Source: Maribacter arcticus
GTDB lineage: Bacteria; Bacteroidota; Bacteroidia; Flavobacteriales; Flavobacteriaceae
Assembly: GCF_900167935.1 (NCBI RefSeq)
Contig: NZ_FUYL01000004.1
Location: forward strand, 1-64,000
Direction of reading: 5' to 3'
DNA length: 64,000 nucleotides
Shown here: in pieces, positions 1 through 8,643 of the stretch
Numbering within the stretch: position 1 is the stretch's first letter
Layout: every line of letters begins with the position of its first letter
Translations under genes and position numbers: made by a program
Notes under the pieces: model-generated
Database searches by the model: none
The model's input: only the letters and a program-made list of their open reading frames with translations
Told to the model about the DNA's origin: nothing

Positions 1-62
1 AATTAAATCCAGAAAGTGTCAATTCTAAGAGAATGCTTGAACAATTAAAAACGAAAGGCTAA
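1..62 (+). CDS. C-terminal tail of an upstream gene cut by the window edge
   Basis: An open frame runs from the first bases to a TAA at 60-62 and encodes a tail ending in NSKRMLEQLKTKG. Endings with asparagine, proline and serine followed by an MLxxLK helix are common at the C-termini of TPR-containing proteins and serine hydrolases in this group, so a tetratricopeptide-type ending is possible. Only about 19 residues are visible, so no function is assigned. The next gene starts 10 bases later on the same strand, which suggests a shared transcript. Confidence 0.55.
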   Translation, partial: LNPESVNSKRMLEQLKTKG

Positions 63-72
63 CCACTAACCA

Positions 73-846
73 ATGATAAAATTCTTTAGAAAAATACGCT
101 ACGACCTTATGGAGAAAAATAAGACTGGAAAGTATTTAAAATATGCTATTGGAGAGATTGTGCTTGTGGTAATTGGTATTTTGATTGCTCTGTCAATTAA
201 TAATTGGAATGAAAAGCAGAAAAATAAGAGTAAAGAAAATCAAATTCTTACCTCACTTTTAACAGAACTCATATCCCAAAAACAACAATTAGGTAAGCAA
301 ATAAAGGGAGACACAATTACTTATTTGGCTAACGATTCCCTTATGGTACTTTCAGGATCTATGAATTTTAATTCGATACCTACGGTAGATTTTAGTGATC
401 TATTATATAGGATAGGTGTTCGTACATCTTTTAATCCACAAAGTGGAACGGTTGAGGCGCTCCTTAGTTCTGGTGAGTTGGATTTAATTAGAAATGAGGC
501 TTTGAAAATACAATTGGCCGGCCTTAAAGGCAGGCTAGACGATTATGGTGAAGAAGATATAACAATCGAGAACTTTTTAGAAGATCAACTAAACCCATAT
601 TTACGACAAAAAATTCCGCTTTATGATCAAACGGATGTGGACATGACTTATAAAGATTCTAGAAAGGGTAACTTTCTTATCTCCAATGAACAGATTTCCA
701 GTCTTCTGTCAGATCTTTATTTCAATAACCTATTGGGTTATGGAAGATATAGGTACCGTGTGAGAGCACACGAAGGAAGAGATCTCCTAGCGTATTATTC
801 AAACCTTGCCAAACTAGTAAAAAATGAACTTGAAAAAAGCGATTGA
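73..846 (+). CDS. DUF6090 family membrane-anchored protein
   Basis: This is a 257-residue protein with the signature start of DUF6090 proteins: a basic amphipathic N-terminus (MIKFFRKIRYDLMEKNKTGKY), then a glycine- and isoleucine-rich membrane segment at about residues 26-43 ending in SINNWNE. The rest is soluble and mostly helical, with no catalytic motif that I recognise. The family is abundant and often tandemly duplicated in Flavobacteriaceae, and its function is unknown. The predicted topology is a single inner-membrane anchor with the C-terminal domain outside the cytoplasm. The gene follows another reading frame closely and converges on the ComM-type gene with only 25 bases between the stop codons. 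The family assignment is firm; the role is not known. Confidence 0.88.
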   Translation: MIKFFRKIRYDLMEKNKTGKYLKYAIGEIVLVVIGILIALSINNWNEKQKNKSKENQILTSLLTELISQKQQLGKQIKGDTITYLANDSLMVLSGSMNFNSIPTVDFSDLLYRIGVRTSFNPQSGTVEALLSSGELDLIRNEALKIQLAGLKGRLDDYGEEDITIENFLEDQLNPYLRQKIPLYDQTDVDMTYKDSRKGNFLISNEQISSLLSDLYFNNLLGYGRYRYRVRAHEGRDLLAYYSNLAKLVKNELEKSD

Positions 847-871
847 CTATTAATAGCTTAATGTTCAATGT

Positions 872-2407
872 TCACCCCAACCACCCCTCTCTGTCCAGAC
901 TCCGATATTGAATGGCTTCTGAAATATGATCCCCGTTCAAATTTGTATCACCACCAAGGTCTGCAATTGTTCTTGCTACTTTAAGAATTCTGTCATAGGC
1001 TCGTGCAGATAAGTTTAACCGCTCCATAGCATTTTTCAAGAGGGACTTCGATTTTTCGTCTAGTTTGCAGTACAAACGGATCTGTTTGGTATTCATTTGC
1101 GCATTGTAATGCACATTCTCTAATTCAGAAAATCGTAATGTTTGTATTTCACGTGCTGATGTAACTCGTTTTCTTATTTCTACGCTCCCTTCTCCTTTTC
1201 GTTCTTCTGATAATTTCTCGAAAGGAACCGGCGTAACCTCGATATGAATATCGATACGATCCAATAACGGACCAGAAATTTTACTTAAATACCGTTGCAT
1301 TTCTGCCGGCGAGGATGTTACTGGGGCATCAGGATCATTAAAATACCCACCCGGACTTGGGTTCATACTAGCCACTAGCATAAAACTACTGGGGTAGGTT
1401 ACCGTAAATCGTGCTCGTGATATCGTTACTTCCCTATCTTCTAAAGGTTGTCTCAGCACCTCTAAAACGCCTCGTTTAAACTCTGGTAATTCATCTAAGA
1501 ATAAAACACCATTATGGGAAAGGGAAATTTCACCAGGCTGTGGATACGAACCACCGCCGACTAAAGCAACATCTGATATGGTATGGTGAGGGCTCCTAAA
1601 TGGCCGTTGACTCATTAAACCCATATTCTTAATCTTACCGACAACACTATGAATTTTAGTCGTCTCTAAAGCTTCATGTAATGTCATGGGTGGCAAAATA
1701 GATGGAAGCCTTTTTGCTAGCATAGTTTTACCTGCACCTGGTGGACCAATTAAAATAACATTATGCCCACCAGCCGCTGCAATCTCCATACAGCGCTTTA
1801 TACTTTCTTGTCCCTTTACATCTGAAAAATCAAACTCAGGGAAATCAAGGTTTTTATAAAACTCTTCACGTGTATCTATAATAGTTTGTTCAAGGGGAGT
1901 TCCTTTATCAAAGAAATCTATTACTTGCTTAATATTATCAATTCCGTATACTTTCAAATCACCAACAATAGCTGCTTCTTTTGCATTTGCAGTAGGTAGC
2001 ATAAAACCTGTAAAACCTTCCTCTTGAGCTTTAATTGCAATAGGTAATGCGCCTTTTATTGGCTGTAGTCCACCATCTAAGGAAAGTTCTCCCATGATAA
2101 TGTACTTCTCAATATTCTCAGATTTAATCTGATTAGAAGCTGCAAGAATACCTATAGCCAATGTAAGATCATAGGCAGATCCTTCTTTACGAAGATCTGC
2201 AGGAGCCATATTAATAGTGATTTTTTTACCCGGAATTTTATAACCGTTGTTTTGTAGTGCGGCAGCAATTCTGTAATTACTTTCTTTAATTGCATTATCT
2301 GGTAGACCTACCAAATGATATCCAATTCCTTTATCGATATTTACTTCAACAACTATGGTGGTAGCCTCTACGCCAAAAACAGCACTACCATAAACTTTTG
2401 TAAGCAT
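872..2407 (-). CDS. comM: YifB/ComM family Mg chelatase-like AAA+ ATPase
   Basis: This 511-residue protein has an N-terminal ChlI-type domain (about residues 20-140), a AAA+ core with Walker A GPPGAGKT at 221-228 and Walker B VLFLDE at 301-306, the RPFRSPHHT signature near 268, and a C-terminal Mg-chelatase domain. ComM orthologues are hexameric helicases that promote branch migration during natural transformation; that role is inherited here from the family. The usual cysteine-rich NPCPCG loop reads NPSPGG (349-354), as in many Flavobacteriaceae homologues, so the putative zinc site is absent. The gene is last in a minus-strand run, 69 bases after the MG2/plug protein. Co-transcription with that operon is possible but not implied by function. 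Confidence 0.93.
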   Translation of the reverse strand: MLTKVYGSAVFGVEATTIVVEVNIDKGIGYHLVGLPDNAIKESNYRIAAALQNNGYKIPGKKITINMAPADLRKEGSAYDLTLAIGILAASNQIKSENIEKYIIMGELSLDGGLQPIKGALPIAIKAQEEGFTGFMLPTANAKEAAIVGDLKVYGIDNIKQVIDFFDKGTPLEQTIIDTREEFYKNLDFPEFDFSDVKGQESIKRCMEIAAAGGHNVILIGPPGAGKTMLAKRLPSILPPMTLHEALETTKIHSVVGKIKNMGLMSQRPFRSPHHTISDVALVGGGSYPQPGEISLSHNGVLFLDELPEFKRGVLEVLRQPLEDREVTISRARFTVTYPSSFMLVASMNPSPGGYFNDPDAPVTSSPAEMQRYLSKISGPLLDRIDIHIEVTPVPFEKLSEERKGEGSVEIRKRVTSAREIQTLRFSELENVHYNAQMNTKQIRLYCKLDEKSKSLLKNAMERLNLSARAYDRILKVARTIADLGGDTNLNGDHISEAIQYRSLDREGWLG

Positions 2408-2476
2408 TATTAGTGTTTAACACTAAAAATAATACTTTTTAATTTTAGGAAGTAATTGATGTGAAAAAGTATCAAA

Positions 2477-4255
2477 CTATTCTATTGTAATTGTTTTTTT
2501 TACAGTTATGGGTTTACCGTATGTTGTAAAACCTTCTAACACTATTTCATATTCACCAGAAATATCGGATGTATAAAATTCATAATTTTTCTCATTACTA
2601 TTTTGATCAATAAGAATGGTAGGGTTCCAATATAATTGACTACGAAAATCTGGTATGTTTTTAAATTTATCCACATTATCTGCTGCATAAGACTGATTAA
2701 AATAATTCTTTAAACTAGTTGGCATTTCTAAATCGTTAATGGCCATATTATGATCTACTATTCTATTTAAGTAATCACCTTCTATAGTTTCTATCACCAC
2801 CATACCCAAATACTTTTTATCACCAAGTACCAAAGGATCTCTAAGAATACTAATTCTATCTACTAGTCGAGCATTAAAATCCAATATAGAAGTATGGTCT
2901 GGCACAAATACCCCATCTACCAAAACCAAGGGAGGATCTGATTCAAATTCTATTTCATATTTTTCCAACTTTTCCCTAACCCAAAAAGTGTAGTTCCCGT
3001 TGTCAAGTCTTTTCACCCAAACATTAGGCACTAACTCAACCAATGTCTCTCGTATTGTAGGAAACCTTGTAAACTCATCTAGTTTAATGATTTCTGGACT
3101 GCCTCCATCAAAAGGATCTATTGTTGCGTTAGTCAAAATAGAATCGGGCTTAGCGCTATAAAATCCATTTTCAACTTGGTTGTAAACACTTCGCTCTAAT
3201 ATTGCTTTTTCCATTTTACTGTTAAGCGTAAAGTCGTTAAATTGAAGAGTTTCAAATTCCATCTCTGGTTTATCTATTAGCGAAACCATATTATTAGCAT
3301 CCTTATCAATGGCCTGAGCTATAATAGTCGCTGCAGTATAAGGCTTGTTGACATAAGTGTAAAAACTACCTGATTTATCAGTAATAGCAGATTTTAACTG
3401 AAAATCTTCACCTGGAATCGAAATTATTACAGTTTCATTTACAACAGGATTATCTTCCTTATCTAAAACACGCCCATAAAATAATTCTCCCCGTTGTTCT
3501 GGCAAATAGATAGAATCGTTAATATTTTTAGGCAATATTTTGGTACTATTCAGATACTTATCACCAAAGAATGTAGCATTCATTGCAGGCTTTACATCCA
3601 AATTATTTTTAAGGCGCACGCTTATAGAATAATTTCCATGGCCTAATGGACCTTTATAATTTCTTGGAACTAGAGAAACCTTTTCACGCTTTCCAAAAAC
3701 ATTTTTTTCTGTCTGTAACTGAATTGATTTGTCTTCTAACTGAAATTCAGTATTATTTACTTGAACGACATCCAAATTAATAGTTTCCTCTTTTTTATTA
3801 CGTAAATTTTCTTGATCTATTTGGTATGGATTTATTATCACAATATCATCTTGATAGAATTGAGATAAGCCCACATTCCTCATCCAATGGGTATAGGCAA
3901 TCAATTTATAATTACCTGAAGGAAATGTAACTGGGATAAAAAAATCACCCTGGCCCTTGCCTCCGACTATTAGCACTTTTTGCTTAAATAAACTCCTATG
4001 ATTTTCATCAATTAATTCTACATAACCAACCCTACTAATTGTACTCAACCTATTGGTCATTGTATTTATACAATTCATACTGTAATACAAGTACTCACCG
4101 GGGAAAAATAAAGAAGTATTAGAATGTAAGTATATCTTTTCTAGTGGCAGTTTTTTAAGCGTTTCGAGCTCTGCACTATCTTCAATAACATATTGTGCGT
4201 AAATACCCCCAAACTGGGTTAGAAACAAACAAAGAACAATTATACTATTTCTCAT
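2477..4255 (-). CDS. Secreted MG2/carboxypeptidase-regulatory protein with a TonB-plug-like C-terminal part
   Basis: The 592-residue product has a signal peptide (residues 1-20, cleavage after IYA). The motif LPLEKIYLHSNTSLFFPGEY near residue 36 is typical of macroglobulin MG2-like domains found in Bacteroidota surface proteins. A carboxypeptidase-regulatory-like repeat follows at about 255-315 (GRVLDKEDNPV). From about 375 to 490 the sequence resembles a degenerate TonB plug, with VLVDGVFVPD and VDRISILRDP in the positions of the plug's LVDG and IEVLKG motifs, but there is no beta-barrel after it. It is the third gene of an operon with the TonB receptor and the DUF4249 lipoprotein, 12 bases after the latter. 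It is probably a periplasmic or surface partner of that receptor; substrate unknown. Confidence 0.7.
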   Translation of the reverse strand: MRNSIIVLCLFLTQFGGIYAQYVIEDSAELETLKKLPLEKIYLHSNTSLFFPGEYLYYSMNCINTMTNRLSTISRVGYVELIDENHRSLFKQKVLIVGGKGQGDFFIPVTFPSGNYKLIAYTHWMRNVGLSQFYQDDIVIINPYQIDQENLRNKKEETINLDVVQVNNTEFQLEDKSIQLQTEKNVFGKREKVSLVPRNYKGPLGHGNYSISVRLKNNLDVKPAMNATFFGDKYLNSTKILPKNINDSIYLPEQRGELFYGRVLDKEDNPVVNETVIISIPGEDFQLKSAITDKSGSFYTYVNKPYTAATIIAQAIDKDANNMVSLIDKPEMEFETLQFNDFTLNSKMEKAILERSVYNQVENGFYSAKPDSILTNATIDPFDGGSPEIIKLDEFTRFPTIRETLVELVPNVWVKRLDNGNYTFWVREKLEKYEIEFESDPPLVLVDGVFVPDHTSILDFNARLVDRISILRDPLVLGDKKYLGMVVIETIEGDYLNRIVDHNMAINDLEMPTSLKNYFNQSYAADNVDKFKNIPDFRSQLYWNPTILIDQNSNEKNYEFYTSDISGEYEIVLEGFTTYGKPITVKKTITIE

Positions 4256-4267
4256 ATAAACTTTAAA

Positions 4268-5650
4268 TTAATCCTCCCAAAAATCAGGTATTGCTGAATC
4301 TCCAAGCACTGTACAGTCGCTACATGCTCTAAAGGTGACTAAGTACGGCCCAGGACAAGCCCCAATTCCCTCTGTATTTTCACCATAATACGCGAATAGA
4401 TTTACATTTACGCCTTCTAAAATTGAAATAGGACAAGGCCAGTTAATCTCACCTGTATAGCAATACGATGGATGTTCTAAAGGCGGCGAAAAAGGAAAAC
4501 AGTTAACGGCATAAGCTGGCAAGGCTTCCTCTGGAAATAAGTCTTCATAATTAAAATAAACCCTTTTTTCTGTCACAGATGCTACCTCAAAATATCCCAC
4601 AACTTGGGCATTACCTTCATTTTCAGATTTAATATTACCTATTAAAAGACCTGGTTGAACAGTGGAGAAAATATTTTCAGAAGAGCCAAAACTTTCCAAT
4701 GTTCGGTAATAATTATAAGCATCTACTGATTGCAAATATTGCTTAACAAGAATGCTGTACCGGTGGGAAATAATATAATTGTTTCGATTTAAAAACCGAA
4801 CGGGAAAACCAACAGCTCTATTTTCCTGCAAACCGACGGTACTATTTTGGAGTATCGTATTTGAATAATCAGTTTTGTAGCATACTTTTCCTTCTTCATT
4901 TTCCCTTTTAACAATTTCTAGATCATAAGTTACCGTAGGCAAAGCACACGGGTCATAATTTGTAAGAACAAAATCCTCTTCACTCCATTCTGGTGCAATG
5001 ATTTTATAAGATTCCTCATAGGTATACCTATAATACTTGTCAGATGTATTTGTACTACCACCATCCAAATAAATAAATACCCCTTCCTCACCATCAACAT
5101 TGAAATCTCGTTCAGCATACAATTCCTCTATTTGCCCAAATGAACTAAAACTTTCTGCACTCGAAACATAGCTTGTACCCTTATCAGTTAATACATTTAA
5201 GGTATACGGCACATCTTTTTCTGCTGCAAAATTATCATTGGAAAGATAAGTTCCTGGAGATGTTTCAACAAACTCGTATTCGTTACCTCTATTATCTACA
5301 ACACTTACTTGTGCATTTTCTTCATAATTAAAATTTGGTTCTTTAGGTATTTCAGGAAACCTTGGGTCGTAAATACTATCTAAATCATTAACCACATCAA
5401 AATTAGAAGGCCTACTTAATAAAATCTTTTGGCGCTTTAATTCATTGGTGATGGTAGCTTCTATAATAAGGGTAGCGCTCAAAACAGTTTCATCAACTTC
5501 AGGGGGTATGTCAAATGTTTCTACGCAGTTGGTTAAAGAGAATATAGAAAACAGAAGAATCAAGGTCGTTTTAGTCTGTACAACCCCAATTAATGTCTTT
5601 CCACTTAATTCGGTCAATGGCCTTTTAAAATTTAAATATTTTTTTAGCAT
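4268..5650 (-). CDS. DUF4249 domain-containing lipoprotein
   Basis: This 460-residue protein carries a lipobox, SLTNC, with the cysteine at about residue 42, after an unusually long basic leader. No better in-frame start is visible between the chosen ATG and the lipobox, so the long leader is kept. The region after it (LIIEATITNELKRQKILLSR) is the hallmark of DUF4249, a family nearly always encoded beside TonB-dependent receptors in Bacteroidota and thought to be their outer-membrane accessory lipoprotein. A cysteine-rich C-terminal tail (CPGPYLVTFRACSDCT) is typical of the family. It starts 9 bases after the TonB receptor stop, so the two are surely co-transcribed. The transported substrate is unknown. 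Confidence 0.88.
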   Translation of the reverse strand: MLKKYLNFKRPLTELSGKTLIGVVQTKTTLILLFSIFSLTNCVETFDIPPEVDETVLSATLIIEATITNELKRQKILLSRPSNFDVVNDLDSIYDPRFPEIPKEPNFNYEENAQVSVVDNRGNEYEFVETSPGTYLSNDNFAAEKDVPYTLNVLTDKGTSYVSSAESFSSFGQIEELYAERDFNVDGEEGVFIYLDGGSTNTSDKYYRYTYEESYKIIAPEWSEEDFVLTNYDPCALPTVTYDLEIVKRENEEGKVCYKTDYSNTILQNSTVGLQENRAVGFPVRFLNRNNYIISHRYSILVKQYLQSVDAYNYYRTLESFGSSENIFSTVQPGLLIGNIKSENEGNAQVVGYFEVASVTEKRVYFNYEDLFPEEALPAYAVNCFPFSPPLEHPSYCYTGEINWPCPISILEGVNVNLFAYYGENTEGIGACPGPYLVTFRACSDCTVLGDSAIPDFWED

Positions 5651-5659
5651 TGTTAATAG

Positions 5660-8470
5660 TTAAAATTTAAAATTGTAGGTAATAGATGGTATTGGAATAG
5701 AAAAAATAGAGCTTTGTAAAGCTTTTACTCCACCGTCCTCTGTTACAAAAAATACGGAATAAGGATTGTTTCTCCCTAAAACATTATAGACCGAAATGGT
5801 CCAAAAACTATGTGCAAATTTTTTGATTTTGTGATTACCTTCAATATTAACACCTAAATCCAACCTGTAATAATCTGGAATTCTAAATTCATTCCGGTCA
5901 CTGTAATAGACATATTCTGCATTGTTGAATTGATATGTACCAATTGGATACGTAATTGGACGACCTGTTTGGTAAACAAAATTGGCCGAAATACTGTAGC
6001 GTCTTGTAAATTTATAGTTGGTAATAAGGCTTATATCATGAGGTTTGTCATAATTTGAAGGGAAAAACTCTCCGTTATTAATACGCTCCTCACTAAATTC
6101 ACTATTGAATTTTATTAAAGATCGAGAATAGGTATAGGCCAGCCATCCATTTAACCGTCCTTTATTTTTACGCAATAATAATTCTACTCCATATGATTTA
6201 CCTTCCCCTTGCAACACCTCGGTTTCAATAGTTTCGTTTAATAATATTTGTGCACCTGTTTTAAAATCTAACACATCTTTGGAAGTTTTATAATACCCTT
6301 CCAAACTTAATTCATACACATTGTCTTTTAAGTTTTGATATAAACCCAATGAATATTGATTGCCTCGCTGGGGTTTAATATTGGTGTCTGATAATTTCCA
6401 TGTGTCTATCGGTGATACTGTAGTATTATTGGATAGCGTATGTATAAACTGATAACCGTTGTTAAAACTAGCCTTTAGCGAAAGATCCGGTTTCAAAAAA
6501 TACCGTGCTGATGCTCGTAATTCTGGACCACCATACGTTTTAATAATTTCGTTGTTCCCATATTGCACCGTATCGATGATACTGCCTTCATTACGCGGAA
6601 CTCCATCTTCATAAATTCGTTGTTCAGATTTACCAAGCGCCGCGAAGAAGGAATATCGAAGGCCAACATCAAACATAAGCTTGTCCGTAATCTTAAATTC
6701 GTCTGAAACAAATAGGGCAGATTCCAATGCTTTCTCTTTTGCAATTGATAAAGATTGAATTGCAGATTCATTTCCTTCAGGATAAATAAAACCCGGATTT
6801 ACTCCATATAATTTACTAGCAATTCCGTAACTAAGCGTATGCTTATTATTTAAAAAATAATTAAATTTTAGCTTAATTTCTGTCTCATCAATACTATAGC
6901 CCAACCGAAAGTCATTATTAGACTCCCCATCATAATCAATATTAAATTTATACTGACTATTAGCAAGAATAAGACTACCTGTATTTTTATCATTAAACTT
7001 ATGATCCCATCTTACCGAAAAACCGCGATTACTATAGTTGTAAATAGAATCAGAAGTGATACTAAAGGCATCTCTACTAAAATAACCAGTTGCACGAACA
7101 TCGTTGCTTTCATTTACCTTGTTATTGTATTTAATAATACCATCATAAAAGGATGCTGTACTATTATTTAAAGACTCTTCATCTAATGATTTCAAAATCC
7201 AATCTGAATATGCACCACGTGCCCCAAACACCAAGGAAGATTTTTCTTTAGTTAGTGGAATTTCCAATGCTAAATTCGCAGTAACAGGTCCAACAGAAGC
7301 TTCACCAGAAAATTTCTCTAGATTTCCATCCTTTGTTTCGATATCAAAAACAGAGGATAATCTTCCCCCATATTCCGCAGGAATATTGCCTTTAAATATT
7401 TCAACTCCTTTTGTAGTAAAAGGGTTTAAAGCTTGAAATATTCCGAAAAAATGTGATGGATTATAAATAACCGCATCATCAAGAAGAATTAAATTTTGGT
7501 CTGTCTTTCCTCCTCGCACATTAAAACCAGTGGCACCCTCTCCTGCAGAAGAAATTCCTGGTAAGGCCTTGGCTACTTGCAAAATATCTCGCTCCCCCAA
7601 AACAAGAGGAATATTTTTTGATTCTTCAGAGACAATTTGAGTAGTACCCGTAATAGCTTCTTCAACATTTTTTGCCGCATCAGCTTCTACAACCACTTCT
7701 TCAAGCATCTCCAAGCTTTCTTCCAACTCAAAATCTAAGGTGCCATTATTAAAAATCAAAACCTGTCTTTCAGTACCTTTAATACCCATTGAACTGGTCT
7801 TCAATATATTTTGCCCAACAGGCAATCTAATACTGTAATTACCTTCGACATTTGTTACTGTTCCAATTCCTCTATCTTTTGAAACAATAGACAGATCTGG
7901 AATTGGTTCACCGGTCTTTTTAATTCTTACTTGACCTTGTAGTACAAAAAATTGTGCTGCAGTATTAGTATCTGATTTTCCAATTCTTACCGTCTCAAGA
8001 ATTGTTTTATTTTGTATTTTATTTTCGGCATAAAAAACAGGAGGGGAAATACGTTTGGTGCTGGTAATGCTTATGGTGTCTTTATTATCAACTTCTATAA
8101 AGAAACCGGTTGGCAGTTCATTATAAATAATACCATTCTGTGTGAAAATTATCTTCTTATCATCAAAAAAATAAAAATTAACTTGAGTGTTTTTACACAA
8201 TTCTTTTAAAATTTCTTCTATCGATTCATTGTTAAAATCCTTAGTTATAGTTTTATCACCAAACCAATTCTCTAAGTAATAAAATCGAAAATTAGTTTTT
8301 GATTCTATTGAATCTAAAGCAGATTTAAGTTTAGATTCCGAAAAAGAAATGGATAATTTGGTTGGATTATTTTGACTGTAACAGTGAAAATTAGATAAAA
8401 TAAAACATACAAAAAGCAGTTTACACACAAATTGATTCACTATCGATGACCCAAGAAAAGATTTATTCAT
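5660..8470 (-). CDS. TonB-dependent receptor with N-terminal STN domain
   Basis: A 936-residue outer-membrane receptor. After the signal peptide (about 1-33) comes a secretin/TonB short N-terminal (STN) domain at about 40-112, then a carboxypeptidase-regulatory-like domain (about 176-260), a plug domain (about 285-400, with the motifs GFNVRGGKTDQNLILLDD and GVEIFKGNIPAEYGGRLSS), and a 22-strand-type barrel ending in the aromatic ITYNFKF. STN domains usually signal to an anti-sigma factor, but no sigma/anti-sigma pair lies in the window. The gene leads the operon with DUF4249 and the MG2/plug protein. It is a FecA-like rather than SusC-like receptor because no SusD lipoprotein accompanies it. 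Ligand not identifiable from sequence. Confidence 0.9.
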   Translation of the reverse strand: MNKSFLGSSIVNQFVCKLLFVCFILSNFHCYSQNNPTKLSISFSESKLKSALDSIESKTNFRFYYLENWFGDKTITKDFNNESIEEILKELCKNTQVNFYFFDDKKIIFTQNGIIYNELPTGFFIEVDNKDTISITSTKRISPPVFYAENKIQNKTILETVRIGKSDTNTAAQFFVLQGQVRIKKTGEPIPDLSIVSKDRGIGTVTNVEGNYSIRLPVGQNILKTSSMGIKGTERQVLIFNNGTLDFELEESLEMLEEVVVEADAAKNVEEAITGTTQIVSEESKNIPLVLGERDILQVAKALPGISSAGEGATGFNVRGGKTDQNLILLDDAVIYNPSHFFGIFQALNPFTTKGVEIFKGNIPAEYGGRLSSVFDIETKDGNLEKFSGEASVGPVTANLALEIPLTKEKSSLVFGARGAYSDWILKSLDEESLNNSTASFYDGIIKYNNKVNESNDVRATGYFSRDAFSITSDSIYNYSNRGFSVRWDHKFNDKNTGSLILANSQYKFNIDYDGESNNDFRLGYSIDETEIKLKFNYFLNNKHTLSYGIASKLYGVNPGFIYPEGNESAIQSLSIAKEKALESALFVSDEFKITDKLMFDVGLRYSFFAALGKSEQRIYEDGVPRNEGSIIDTVQYGNNEIIKTYGGPELRASARYFLKPDLSLKASFNNGYQFIHTLSNNTTVSPIDTWKLSDTNIKPQRGNQYSLGLYQNLKDNVYELSLEGYYKTSKDVLDFKTGAQILLNETIETEVLQGEGKSYGVELLLRKNKGRLNGWLAYTYSRSLIKFNSEFSEERINNGEFFPSNYDKPHDISLITNYKFTRRYSISANFVYQTGRPITYPIGTYQFNNAEYVYYSDRNEFRIPDYYRLDLGVNIEGNHKIKKFAHSFWTISVYNVLGRNNPYSVFFVTEDGGVKALQSSIFSIPIPSITYNFKF

Positions 8471-8643
8471 CTAGCACATAAAAATTAAGACATATTCTTT
8501 AAAATGATATATCAAACCGAAAATATGCAATTATAACAAGTTTTAAAAGTATATCTGTTTTAAAATCAATTGCTTAATAAACATGGTCAATAATATAAAT
8601 AATCCCAATTTTAGGCTTTCATTTTACAGATGTAACATTCATC

